Below, piece after piece: positions 1-6,304 of a DNA stretch of 7,602 bases. This DNA is from an uncultured Aquincola sp. (GTDB taxonomy: Bacteria > Pseudomonadota > Gammaproteobacteria > Burkholderiales > Burkholderiaceae), in the NCBI GenBank assembly GCA_937883885.1, contig CAKZXL010000335.1:1-7602 (forward strand). The letters run 5' to 3'. Numbering within the stretch: position 1 is the stretch's first letter; every line of letters begins with the position of its first letter. The notes beneath the pieces were generated by a model. That model saw only the letters and a list, made by a program, of their open reading frames with translations. It had not been told where the DNA came from and did no database searches. A program made the translations under genes and the position numbers.

Positions 1-503
1 AGCTGGTCGGGCTTGCTGCGGGCCTGCGCCAGCACGTCCTTCAGCGTGGCGGCTTCCAGCTTGGGGCTGGCGATCAGCACCAGGCCCTGGCGCATGGTGG
101 GCGCCACCGGCACCAGATCCTTGGCCGCGTCGAACGGCAGCTTGCCGTAGATGAAGGGGTTGATGGTGAAGGCGGTGGAGACGTTGTAGAGCACGGTGTA
201 GCCATCGGCCGGCGACTTGGCCACCGCGTCGCTGGCCAGGTTGCCGGCCGAGCCCGGCTTGTTGTCCACGATCACCGGCACGCCCAGCTTGCGCGAGGCG
301 TATTCGCCGTAGATGCGTGCGAACACGTCGGGCGGCGTGCCGGCGGCAAAGCCGACCACGATGCGCAGCGGCCGGCTCGGCCAGTCGGCGGCCGCGGTCT
401 GCGCCGTGGCCACGGGGGCGAGGGTGGCCAGGCCAGCGCCCAGCCCGAGGGTGGCGGCCCAGGCCGCGGCCGACGCCAGGGTGCGCCTGCGGGTACTGCT
501 CAT
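1..503 (-). CDS. Bug/TctC-family tripartite tricarboxylate transporter substrate-binding protein (C-terminal part outside window)
   Basis: About 167 codons of a periplasmic solute-binding protein are present; the family is usually about 320-330 residues, so roughly half is missing beyond base 1. The start at 503 is preceded by GGAG about 8 bases upstream. The N-terminus (TRRRTL at residues 4-9, then an Ala/Leu/Gly-rich stretch and a VATA cleavage-like site near residue 34) is a signal peptide, possibly a Tat signal because of the arginines. The mature protein opens with WPSRPLRIVVGFAAG and continues with DNKPGSAGN and KSPADGYT, the typical Bug-family N-lobe. These proteins capture carboxylates or aromatic acids, either for a TctAB permease or as orphans; no permease gene is visible. 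It lies 48 bases after the lyase-like gene on the same strand and is probably co-transcribed, so it may bring in that pathway's substrate. The ligand cannot be read from the sequence. Confidence 0.93.
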   Translation of the reverse strand, partial: MSSTRRRTLASAAAWAATLGLGAGLATLAPVATAQTAAADWPSRPLRIVVGFAAGTPPDVFARIYGEYASRKLGVPVIVDNKPGSAGNLASDAVAKSPADGYTVLYNVSTAFTINPFIYGKLPFDAAKDLVPVAPTMRQGLVLIASPKLEAATLKDVLAQARSKPDQ

Positions 504-551
504 GCTGTGTCTCCGGTCGTTGTAGGTAGGGGTCGAACGCGGGGTCGTGGC

Positions 552-1346
552 TCAGGGCGGCGGCGGGCCGTCGTACTGCAGCTCGCGCGTGGCCTGGTAC
601 GACAGCGCAAAGCCGATCGAGCGCTCCAGCTCTTCGTTCAGGTGGGCGATCAGGCCGGCCGTGCGCGCCAGGATGGGCACGCCCTTGAGCGCCAGCAGCG
701 GAAAGCCGATGCCCAGCAGCACCGCCGGGATAGCGGCCGAAACGTTGAGCTTGAGCGCCTTGCCCACCGCATCGGGCAGCACCCGTTCCACGGCTTCTGC
801 CACCGCCACGTAGCGCAGGTCGGCGCCCGCTTGCTGCGCCACGCGGAAGAGGGCGTCCACCCGCGGGTCGCGCGCCTTGTGCAGCGGGTGGCCATAGCCG
901 GGGATCTGCCGGCCGGCCTGGCGGTATTCGCGCACCACGGCCAGCGCCGCTGTGTCCAGGGCTGGGCCTTCGGCGCCGGCAGCGCGCTGGTCGATCTCAT
1001 GGAACAGGCGGCCGGCGGTTTCGCTGGCGCCCAGGATCACCGAGCCGCAGCCCAGGATGCCGGCCGCCACCGCGCCCTGCAGCGCATCGGGCGCTGCCGC
1101 CAGCGTCATGCGGCTGGCCTGCACGCTGGGCACCAGGCCATGCTCGGCAATGGCCACCAGCGTGGCGTCCAGCACCGCGGTGGCGGCCGGCGTGGCTTCG
1201 CGGCCGGTCACCAGCAGGTGGAAGTAGTCGGTGAACGACACGCGGCCGATCAGCTGGCTGCACAGGTCGCGCCCGCGCACGGTGATGCTGTGTTCGTCCG
1301 AGGTGCAGATGGCGCTGCGGGGCACCGTCTCCTTGCCGATCTTCAT
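552..1346 (-). CDS. Citryl-CoA lyase-like protein (citrate synthase fold, 264 aa)
   Basis: This protein has the fold of the C-terminal citrate synthase / citryl-CoA lyase module, which makes or breaks a C-C bond in a citryl-CoA-type thioester. AAGGAG lies 4 bases before the ATG at 1346. At 264 residues it is much shorter than citrate synthase (about 430) and near the size of stand-alone citryl-CoA lyases. By eye, GSVILGASE (101-109) aligns with the GPLHG region holding the first catalytic His of citrate synthase, but the His is absent, as it also is in the lyase module of ATP-citrate lyase. GYGHPLHKARDPR (150-162) keeps the second catalytic His (H153). LNVSAAIP (200-207) aligns with the NVD segment, with Ser203 in place of the catalytic Asp. 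The C-terminal AHLNEE segment is retained. The gene sits between a LysR gene and a Bug-family gene and shares its promoter architecture with the divergent dioxygenase. The fold is clear; the substrate is unknown and need not be citryl-CoA. Confidence 0.85.
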   Translation of the reverse strand: MKIGKETVPRSAICTSDEHSITVRGRDLCSQLIGRVSFTDYFHLLVTGREATPAATAVLDATLVAIAEHGLVPSVQASRMTLAAAPDALQGAVAAGILGCGSVILGASETAGRLFHEIDQRAAGAEGPALDTAALAVVREYRQAGRQIPGYGHPLHKARDPRVDALFRVAQQAGADLRYVAVAEAVERVLPDAVGKALKLNVSAAIPAVLLGIGFPLLALKGVPILARTAGLIAHLNEELERSIGFALSYQATRELQYDGPPPP

Positions 1347-1374
1347 GCCGCTCCTTCACGTTGAGTGGGAGCGA

Positions 1375-1442
1375 ACGGTAAGCAGTGGCGGCGGCCACAA
1401 GAAGTGAAGAATTTCGATGTGGTCGATCTACGCTGTCGATGC
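1375..1442 (-). promoter_or_regulatory. LysR-type promoter/operator for the lyase-Bug operon
   Basis: Read on the minus strand, there are two T-N11-A boxes: T1439 to A1427 (CAT/AT flanks) and T1417 to A1405 (core GAAATTCTTC). Their first bases are 22 bp apart. They are followed by TTCTTG (1403-1398), a 17-bp spacer and TACCGT (1380-1375), a weak -35/-10 pair. The predicted start of transcription is near 1368, 22 bases before the lyase ATG, which puts the boxes near -65 and -43, the classical LysR recognition and activation sites. The upstream box lies just after the stop codon of the LysR gene. The block from 1442 to 1398 matches the dioxygenase promoter (2354-2398) at 29 of 45 positions without gaps. 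The boxes and the match are read from the sequence; binding and the start site are inferred. Confidence 0.7.
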
Positions 1443-1443
1443 A

Positions 1444-2343
1444 TCAGCCCGCCGGCTGCAGGCTGCGCCCGAGCGCCGCCTTGCGGATCTCGCGCGCAAA
1501 GCTCTTGACGGCCGCGCTCTGGCGCGCCTGCCGCTGCCACAGCAGGCCGGGGGTGCGCATCGGGGTGGGGCTTTCCAGCGGCACGGTGCGGATGTCCTCG
1601 CGCGCCGGCACTGCATGGCGCGAAACGATGGCCGCCAGCCCGGTGCGCGCCACCAGGTCGATCATCGGCGCGATGGTGTTCATCTCGGCCGCCACCAGCG
1701 GCTCGGCGCCGCAGCTGGCCAGGCAGGCGTCCAGCATCGTGCGGGTGGTGAACACGCGCGGCAGCATCACCAGCGGCTGCCTGTGCAGCTCCACCATGCG
1801 CACCCGGCGGCGGCCGGCCAGCGCATGGCCGGCGCCTACCACCAGCACCATCTCTTCGCTGTACAGCGGCTCGAACCACAGCCGTCCCGGCTCGGCCGGC
1901 TGGTAGGCGATGCCCACGTCCAGCGTGCCTTCCAGCAGCCGCTGGGCGATGGCGTCGGCCGCCAGTTCCTCGACGCTGATCTTCACCGTGGGGTGGCGCG
2001 CCAGGAAGGCGGCCAGGCATTCGGGCACGAAGCCGAGGTTGAAGGTGTGGGTGGCGCCGATGCGCACCTCGCCAGTCAGCGCCCCGGCCGCACGCTTGAG
2101 TTCGCCCAAGCCCTGGTCCACCTCGCGCAGCGCCTTGGAGGCATAGCCCAGGAAGGTTTCGCCCGCTTCGGTCAGCAGTACGCGGCGGCCGATGCGGTCG
2201 AACAGCTCATGGCCCACTTCTTCTTCCAGCTGGCGGATCTGGTGCGACAGCGTCGACTGGGTGACGTGCACCCGTTCGGCCGCCCGGGTGAAGTTCAGGC
2301 ACTCGGCCAGCGCGGTGAAGTAGCGCAGGTGGCGCAGTTCCAT
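1444..2343 (-). CDS. LysR-family transcriptional regulator, CynR/CbbR-like, of the dioxygenase-lyase locus
   Basis: A 299-residue LysR regulator with the usual N-terminal winged helix-turn-helix. NFTRAAERVHVTQSTLSHQI lies at residues 17-36 and LFDR at 47-50, followed by the linker helix. The C-terminal part looks like a periplasmic-binding-type effector domain (VRIGATHTFN, then LDVGIAYQP). The family binds DNA as a tetramer and responds to a small inducer, often a pathway intermediate. I chose the ATG at 2343 (MELRHLRYF, the canonical family start, with GGAAA about 10 bases upstream) over an in-frame ATG at 2370, which has no ribosome binding site and would place part of the operator inside the coding region. 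It is divergent from the dioxygenase gene and 97 bases upstream of the lyase gene. The shared operators at both promoters suggest it controls both, and itself by binding at 2357-2391. The inducer is not evident. Confidence 0.93.
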   Translation of the reverse strand: MELRHLRYFTALAECLNFTRAAERVHVTQSTLSHQIRQLEEEVGHELFDRIGRRVLLTEAGETFLGYASKALREVDQGLGELKRAAGALTGEVRIGATHTFNLGFVPECLAAFLARHPTVKISVEELAADAIAQRLLEGTLDVGIAYQPAEPGRLWFEPLYSEEMVLVVGAGHALAGRRRVRMVELHRQPLVMLPRVFTTRTMLDACLASCGAEPLVAAEMNTIAPMIDLVARTGLAAIVSRHAVPAREDIRTVPLESPTPMRTPGLLWQRQARQSAAVKSFAREIRKAALGRSLQPAG

Positions 2344-2353
2344 GGGCGGGTTT

Positions 2354-2421
2354 CCATCGATGCGGTGCATGGAATTTATCGAAGATCTTCACTTCTGCGC
2401 CAGCGCCTCGATGGTTATGGT
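2354..2421 (+). promoter_or_regulatory. LysR-type promoter/operator for the dioxygenase gene, shared with the divergent regulator
   Basis: CCATCGATGCGGTGCATGG (2354-2372) is a CCAT-N11-ATGG dyad with the T-N11-A pattern (T2357, A2369). The second box runs from T2379 to A2391 and contains the perfect palindrome GAAGATCTTC (2381-2390). TTCTGC (2393-2398), a 17-bp spacer and TATGGT (2416-2421) follow as -35/-10 candidates. The predicted transcription start near 2428 puts the boxes at about -65 and -43 and leaves a leader of about 24 bases before the ATG. The same layout occurs upstream of the lyase gene. The upstream box is 14 bases from the LysR start codon on the other strand, so binding would also be expected to repress the regulator's own gene. 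Confidence 0.72.
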
Positions 2422-2451
2422 GCGCCCCAACCACTACAAGGAGACATGCCC

Positions 2452-3345
2452 ATGGCCGAAGCATCCGATGCCGTGCACAGCCTGACCGACGAAGTGCTGG
2501 CCCGGCTGGCCGGCTGCACCGATGCGCGTTTCAAGCAGGTGATGAGCGCGCTGGTCACCCATCTGCACGACTTCGTGCGGGCGGTGGACCTCACGGGCGA
2601 AGAATGGATGCAGGCCATCGAGTTCCTCACCGCCACGGGCAAGACCTGCACCGACAAGCGGCAGGAATTCATCCTGCTGTCGGACACGCTGGGCGTGTCG
2701 ATGCTGGTGGTGGCGCTGGCCCAGGCCCGCGCCAGTGGCCAGGCCCAGGGCGCCACGCCGGCCACCGAAGCCACGGTACAGGGCCCGTACTACTGGGTGG
2801 GCGCGCCCGACCGGCCGCTGGGCTTCGACATCGGCGAAGGCGTGCCCGGCGAGCCGGCGCTGTACACCGGCCGCGTGACCGACACCGAAGGCCAGCCGCT
2901 GCCCGGCGCGCTGCTGGACGTGTGGTCGGGCGACGGCGAAGGCAACTACGACATGCAGATGGGCGAGCAGGCCGAGATGCGGGCCCGCGGGCGCTTTCGC
3001 ACCGATGGCGAGGGCCGCTTCTGGTTCTGGTCGATCCGGCCCAGCTACTACCCGATTCCGATGGACGGGCCGGTGGGCCGCATGATCCACCGCATGGGCC
3101 GCGACCCCAACCGGCCGGGCCACATCCACATGATGGTGTCGGCCGACGGCCATGTGCCGGTGACCACGCACCTGTTCGTGGGCGACAGCCCCTACCTGGA
3201 GACGGACGTGGTGTTCGGCGTGCGCGACAGCCTGATCGTGCCTTTCGAACGGCATGAACCCGGCACCGCGGTCGACGGGCGGCCGATGCGCCGGCCGTAC
3301 TGGTCGGCGCACTACGACTTCCGGCTGGCGCCGGCCGCGGGCTGA
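2452..3345 (+). CDS. Intradiol ring-cleavage dioxygenase (hydroxyquinol/catechol 1,2-dioxygenase family)
   Basis: A 297-residue non-haem Fe(III) intradiol dioxygenase, which opens a catecholic ring between its two hydroxylated carbons in the cytoplasm. An N-terminal helical domain of the dioxygenase_N type (about residues 25-95, including FLTATGKTCTDKRQEF) precedes the catalytic beta domain. The four iron ligands are present: Y166 (GNYDMQ), Y200 (SYYPIP), H224 and H226 (RPGHIH), with the active-site R221 just before. Three of the four ligand numbers coincide with those of Acinetobacter catechol 1,2-dioxygenase. The N-terminal domain and the SYYPIPMDGPVG segment resemble hydroxyquinol 1,2-dioxygenases more than catechol enzymes, so maleylacetate is one possible product; no maleylacetate reductase is in the window. 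AAGGAG at 2438-2443 is 8 bases from ATG 2452; another in-frame ATG at 2446 would have only 2 bases of spacing. The gene is divergent from its likely LysR regulator. The family is secure, the exact substrate is not. Confidence 0.93.
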   Translation: MAEASDAVHSLTDEVLARLAGCTDARFKQVMSALVTHLHDFVRAVDLTGEEWMQAIEFLTATGKTCTDKRQEFILLSDTLGVSMLVVALAQARASGQAQGATPATEATVQGPYYWVGAPDRPLGFDIGEGVPGEPALYTGRVTDTEGQPLPGALLDVWSGDGEGNYDMQMGEQAEMRARGRFRTDGEGRFWFWSIRPSYYPIPMDGPVGRMIHRMGRDPNRPGHIHMMVSADGHVPVTTHLFVGDSPYLETDVVFGVRDSLIVPFERHEPGTAVDGRPMRRPYWSAHYDFRLAPAAG

Positions 3346-3356
3346 CGAGGGCGCTG

Positions 3357-3376
3357 GCGGGCGGATGACCGCCCGC
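3357..3376 (+). terminator. Possible terminator hairpin after the dioxygenase gene
   Basis: A perfect 8-bp GC stem (GCGGGCGG / CCGCCCGC) with the loop ATGA starts 11 bases after the dioxygenase stop codon. Only two T residues follow directly, so it is not a classical intrinsic terminator, but it could end or stabilise the dioxygenase transcript. It also argues against the kinase gene starting at the in-frame ATG at 3365, which lies in the loop. Confidence 0.45.
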
Positions 3377-3421
3377 TTGGTCATGGATTGGTCATGGGTG
3401 GGGGCGGCGCGCAGCCGCACC

Positions 3422-4294
3422 ATGCAGGCATCTCATCACAGCCTGCCACGCCTCATGCATACCCATCCTGCATCCGGGCCGGCCGCCTGCGCGGCGGTCG
3501 CCTGCCCGCCGCTGCACGCCGCAGCGCCCTTTGCCGACAGCGATCTCGCCCCGCTGCAGGACAGCGAAGCCGAAGCACGCGAGCGGCGCCTGCTGGCCCA
3601 CCTGGCCCATGTGGCGCACGAGCTGCGCTCGCCGCTGCACGGGCTGGTGGGCCTGGCCCGCCTGACGGCCAGCGAAGCCAAACTGAGCCCCAAGCACCGC
3701 CGCTGGCTCGACAGCATCGCCCAGTGCGGCGAGCATCTCAGCCGCACCGTCAATGACCTGCTGGAGGTGGGCCTGGCCAGCAGCGCCGAAGTGACGCTGC
3801 GCCCGCAGCCGCTGCGCCTGTCGGCCTTGCTCAACGGCCTGGCCGAACTGGCGCGCGCCGAAGTGCGCAACCCGTCGGTGCTGGTGCGCACGCAGCTGCA
3901 GGGCGGCCATCCCACGGCCGACCCGGTGCTGTGGGTGGACGGCCAGCGCCTGCGTCAGCTGCTGCTGAACTTGCTGGGCAATGCGGCCCGCGCCACCGCC
4001 GAGGGCAGCATCAGCTTGAACTGCCACCGGGTGGGCCCGGCGCGCTGGTGCTTCGAGGTGGCCGACACCGGCCACGGCATGGACGCCGACCAGCTGGCCG
4101 AGCTGCTGCGCCAGGGCCATGCACTGGAGCTGTGGTCGCACGGCAGCCCCGAGCGCCGCGGCGGCCTGGGCCTGGTGATCAGCCGCCGGCTGGCCCAGGC
4201 GCTGGGCGGCGAGCTGGCGGTGCGCGGCACGCCCGGCGGCGGCAACACCTTCTGGTTCGAGATCGACGCGCCCGCCGCGCCGGCCGCTGCGTGA
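3422..4294 (+). CDS. Soluble sensor-less histidine kinase
   Basis: About 290 residues with a complete histidine kinase core and nothing recognisable as a sensor. After a low-complexity N-terminus, a helical lead-in (SEAEARERRLLAHLAH) runs into the H-box HELRSPLHG, where H66 is the expected phosphorylation site. The ATP-binding domain follows: N-box LLNLLGNAARA (Asn187), G1 DTGHGM (Asp215) and G2 GGLGLV (247-252). No transmembrane segment, PAS, HAMP or receiver domain is visible, and no response-regulator gene is in the window. The start is uncertain: in-frame ATGs at 3365, 3383, 3422 and 3455 all lack a convincing ribosome binding site. The first lies in a hairpin, and 3422 is a compromise that keeps all conserved parts. 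The gene is followed immediately by the Aer-like gene, whose GTG start candidates overlap or directly follow this TGA, so the two are probably co-translated and may form one signalling unit. Confidence 0.88.
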   Translation: MQASHHSLPRLMHTHPASGPAACAAVACPPLHAAAPFADSDLAPLQDSEAEARERRLLAHLAHVAHELRSPLHGLVGLARLTASEAKLSPKHRRWLDSIAQCGEHLSRTVNDLLEVGLASSAEVTLRPQPLRLSALLNGLAELARAEVRNPSVLVRTQLQGGHPTADPVLWVDGQRLRQLLLNLLGNAARATAEGSISLNCHRVGPARWCFEVADTGHGMDADQLAELLRQGHALELWSHGSPERRGGLGLVISRRLAQALGGELAVRGTPGGGNTFWFEIDAPAAPAAA

Positions 4295-4302
4295 GGGATG
4301 TG

Positions 4303-5391
4303 GTGGACACCCGCCCCACCGATGCGCCGGCCACCGCCGCGCCATCCCCCACGCCGGCCCCACGCCCGCCGCTGATCCTGGCCACCGACGACGAAGGCCG
4401 GGTGCAGCATGCCAGCCCCGCCTTGCGCCAGCTGCTGGGCCGCAGCGCACGTGCGCTGGCCGGCCAGCCGCATGCGGCGCTCATCCATCCGCTGCAGCCG
4501 CCACGGGCCGAGGCCGACCTGTGGGCCACGCTGCGCGCCGGCCACCCCTGGGCCGGCCTGCTGGCCTACCGGCTGGCCGAAGGTGAGGCCTGCTGGATGC
4601 AGGTGCATGCCGCGCCCTTGCGGCGCGAAGGCCGCTGGGCCGGCCACCTGCTGCTGCACAGCCGGCCGGTGGAGGCCGACGCCGCGCTGGACCACCGGCT
4701 GCACCGCTGCGCGCTGCGCGCCAGCGCACCGGGCCTGCAGCCGGCGCTGCAAACGCAGGCCTGGTCGCTGCCGCTGATGTGGCGACTGCGCCTGGCGGCG
4801 GCCGGCCTGGCGGCCCTCGGCATGGCCGGCGGCTGGCTGGGCGGCCTGGCGGGTGCTGCGTTGGGCGGGCACCTGGCCGTGTGCGCGGTGGGCGGGCTGC
4901 TGCTGGCCGGCTGGCTGCGGCGGCAGGTGTGGGCGCCGTGGCGGCTGGCGCAGCAGCAGGCGCTGGCACTGGTCGCCGGGCATGCGCTGGGCGCGGTGCA
5001 CCCGGCCGCGCCCGCGGGGTCGTGCCCGGGCGCTGAGCAGGGCCTGCTGCACCGCGCGCTGCAGCAGGCCGGCTGGCAGCTGCAGGCGCTGCGCGACGAG
5101 CTGGGCCCGCAAGTGCATCGGCTGTGCGCCGCCACCCGCGGCCTGGCCCACGACAGCGACGACCTGGGCCAGCGCACCGAGCTGGCAGCCGCCGCGCTGC
5201 AGCAGACCGCCGCCACGCTCGACCAGCTGGGCCTGGACCACGTGCGCGAGGCCATGGCCCGGCTCGACGATGCCACGCAGGACAACGCCGCCCGCACCGA
5301 CCGCTGCCGGGCGGCTGCGGCCGCCCTGGCGCGCCAGGCGCAGCAGCTGTCGGAATCCTTCGCCTTGTTCGTGGACCACCGGCAAGGCTGA
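4303..5391 (+). CDS. Aer-like PAS membrane protein with a tip-less chemoreceptor signalling domain
   Basis: About 362 residues with the domain order of the Aer energy-taxis receptor but a much shortened signalling part. The Aer-type PAS domain is at about 24-112; GQPHAALIHPLQP and DLWATLRAGHPWAGLL (72-87) match Aer's GQPHNMVRHPDMP and MWFTLKKGEPWSGIV. Two hydrophobic segments at about 164-182 and 187-205 would form a membrane hairpin, followed by a HAMP-like stretch (about 210-270). Residues 287-309 (DLGQRTE, LQQTAATLDQL) resemble the first methylation helix of a methyl-accepting chemotaxis protein. Residues 313-357 (MARLDDATQDNAA, ARQAQQLSESFALF) resemble the second, C-terminal helix. Everything between them, including the CheA/CheW-binding tip, is missing. 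GAGGG at 4293-4297 is 5 bases before GTG 4303; an alternative GTG at 4291 overlaps the kinase stop (GTGA). Chemotaxis signalling seems impossible without the tip, so it could sense for the coupled kinase, or be a decaying gene. Confidence 0.75.
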   Translation: MDTRPTDAPATAAPSPTPAPRPPLILATDDEGRVQHASPALRQLLGRSARALAGQPHAALIHPLQPPRAEADLWATLRAGHPWAGLLAYRLAEGEACWMQVHAAPLRREGRWAGHLLLHSRPVEADAALDHRLHRCALRASAPGLQPALQTQAWSLPLMWRLRLAAAGLAALGMAGGWLGGLAGAALGGHLAVCAVGGLLLAGWLRRQVWAPWRLAQQQALALVAGHALGAVHPAAPAGSCPGAEQGLLHRALQQAGWQLQALRDELGPQVHRLCAATRGLAHDSDDLGQRTELAAAALQQTAATLDQLGLDHVREAMARLDDATQDNAARTDRCRAAAAALARQAQQLSESFALFVDHRQG

Positions 5392-5396
5392 GCCTT

Positions 5397-6290
5397 TCAG
5401 TCCTGCGGCCCGCCGGCCAGCGCCTGGCGCAGCTGCCGCACCAGCGGCCCCAGCAGGCGGCTGGTGCCGGCGGCCCGCAGCAGCACCATGTCGTAGAGCG
5501 GCAGCGTTTCGCGCAGCGGCAGCGGGCGCACCGCGCCGGCCGCGCCTTCACCCAGCAGCGCCGGATGGGGCAGCACCGCCAGCAGGTCGGTCTGCGCCAG
5601 CAACTGCACCAGGCTGCCGTAGTCGGCGCATTGCACCTGCACCTGCGGCGGCGGCAGGCGCCGCACCTCGAAGGCTTCGGTCAGCACATCCACCGGGCCG
5701 GCCACCGCGGCGCCCACAGCCGCAAAGCAGGCCGACTGCAGATCCTGCAGCCGCTGCGTGCCGGCCAGCGGATGGCCGCGCCGGCCGTACACCCGCGGCG
5801 TCAGGCGGTACAGCGGCTGCACCGACAGGCCTGTCGGCATCGGCCCGCGTGGCCGCGGCGTGATCGCCAGGTCCAGCGCGCGGCGCTGCAGGCCGGCGAT
5901 CAGCTGGCCCTCGTCGGCGCTGCGCATGGCCAGCCGGCGGCCGGGCCCGGCGCCGCACCAATGCGCCACCAGCAGCGGCCCGCACACCCGCGCGGCCGAG
6001 GCGGTGAGCCCCACCCGCAGCAGCGCCGGATCGGCCGCGGCCGATGCTGGCGGCAGCAGGTCTTGCAGCTGCTCTTCCAGCCCATGGCTGTGCCGGGCCA
6101 GCTGGCGGGCACGGGCATTGGGCCGCAGGCGGCGGCCTTCACGCTCAAACAGGTTTTCGCCCAGCCGGGCCTGCAGCTGCTGCAGGGCCTGCGACACGGC
6201 GGGCTGCGACACGCCAGCCGCCGCCGCAGCGGCCGCGAAGGTGCCGTGTTCCACCACCAGCCGCAGGTAGCGCAAGGACGTCAGATTCAT
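5397..6290 (-). CDS. LysR-family transcriptional regulator (second)
   Basis: A 297-residue LysR regulator. The N-terminal helix-turn-helix (residues about 17-36, with AAGVSQPAVSQALQQL and then LFER at 47-50) is canonical. The rest matches the effector-binding domain in length and in motifs (LRVGLTASAA, LDLAITPRP). The ATG at 6290 gives the standard family N-terminus (MNLTSLRYL) but has no clear Shine-Dalgarno sequence. A palindromic T-N11-A box overlaps this start codon, which suggests tight autorepression. The gene is divergent from the NTF2-like gene at 6383, its most likely target, and its 3' end is only 5 bases from that of the convergent Aer-like gene, with no terminator between. The Ala/Arg-rich effector domain gives no clue to the inducer. 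Confidence 0.92.
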   Translation of the reverse strand: MNLTSLRYLRLVVEHGTFAAAAAAAGVSQPAVSQALQQLQARLGENLFEREGRRLRPNARARQLARHSHGLEEQLQDLLPPASAAADPALLRVGLTASAARVCGPLLVAHWCGAGPGRRLAMRSADEGQLIAGLQRRALDLAITPRPRGPMPTGLSVQPLYRLTPRVYGRRGHPLAGTQRLQDLQSACFAAVGAAVAGPVDVLTEAFEVRRLPPPQVQVQCADYGSLVQLLAQTDLLAVLPHPALLGEGAAGAVRPLPLRETLPLYDMVLLRAAGTSRLLGPLVRQLRQALAGGPQD

Positions 6291-6304
6291 AAGCGCATCT
6301 TATG
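6288..6304. promoter_or_regulatory. LysR operator over the start codon of the second regulator
   Basis: CATAAG-N5-CTTATG is a perfect inverted repeat with 6-bp arms containing a T-N11-A pair (T6290, A6302). The left arm includes the ATG of the LysR gene on the minus strand, and the partly symmetric ATT/TAAT flanks extend the dyad. On the plus strand, weak -35/-10 candidates TTGCTG (6324-6329) and GATGCT (6347-6352), 17 bp apart, would place this box near -63 of the NTF2-like gene, fitting activation of that gene and repression of the regulator. The palindrome is seen directly; the regulatory role is inferred and the promoter hexamers are poor matches. Confidence 0.6.

Noticed and set aside
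507..1364. Long open frame on the plus strand opposite the lyase gene
   Set aside because: Its translation is Arg/His/Gln/Ala-rich with no family motifs; the opposite strand encodes a clear citrate-synthase-fold protein. Such antisense frames are expected at this GC content.
2344..2370. LysR start at the upstream ATG (2370), adding MHRIDGNPP
   Set aside because: There is no ribosome binding site, the added residues precede the canonical MELRHLRYF start, and the extension would contain a LysR operator half.
1417..2451. Plus-strand frame extending the dioxygenase far upstream
   Set aside because: It crosses the LysR gene and the operator; the ribosome binding site at 2438-2443 and family length place the start at 2452.
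2434..3423. Open frame of over 300 codons opposite the dioxygenase
   Set aside because: Composition is dominated by Arg, His, Ala and Val, typical of an antisense shadow; the plus strand has all intradiol dioxygenase motifs.
3955..5385. Open frame of over 450 codons on the minus strand opposite the kinase and Aer-like genes
   Set aside because: It is rich in Gln, Arg, Gly and Ala without recognisable domains, and it spans two genes with clear kinase and PAS/receptor motifs on the other strand.
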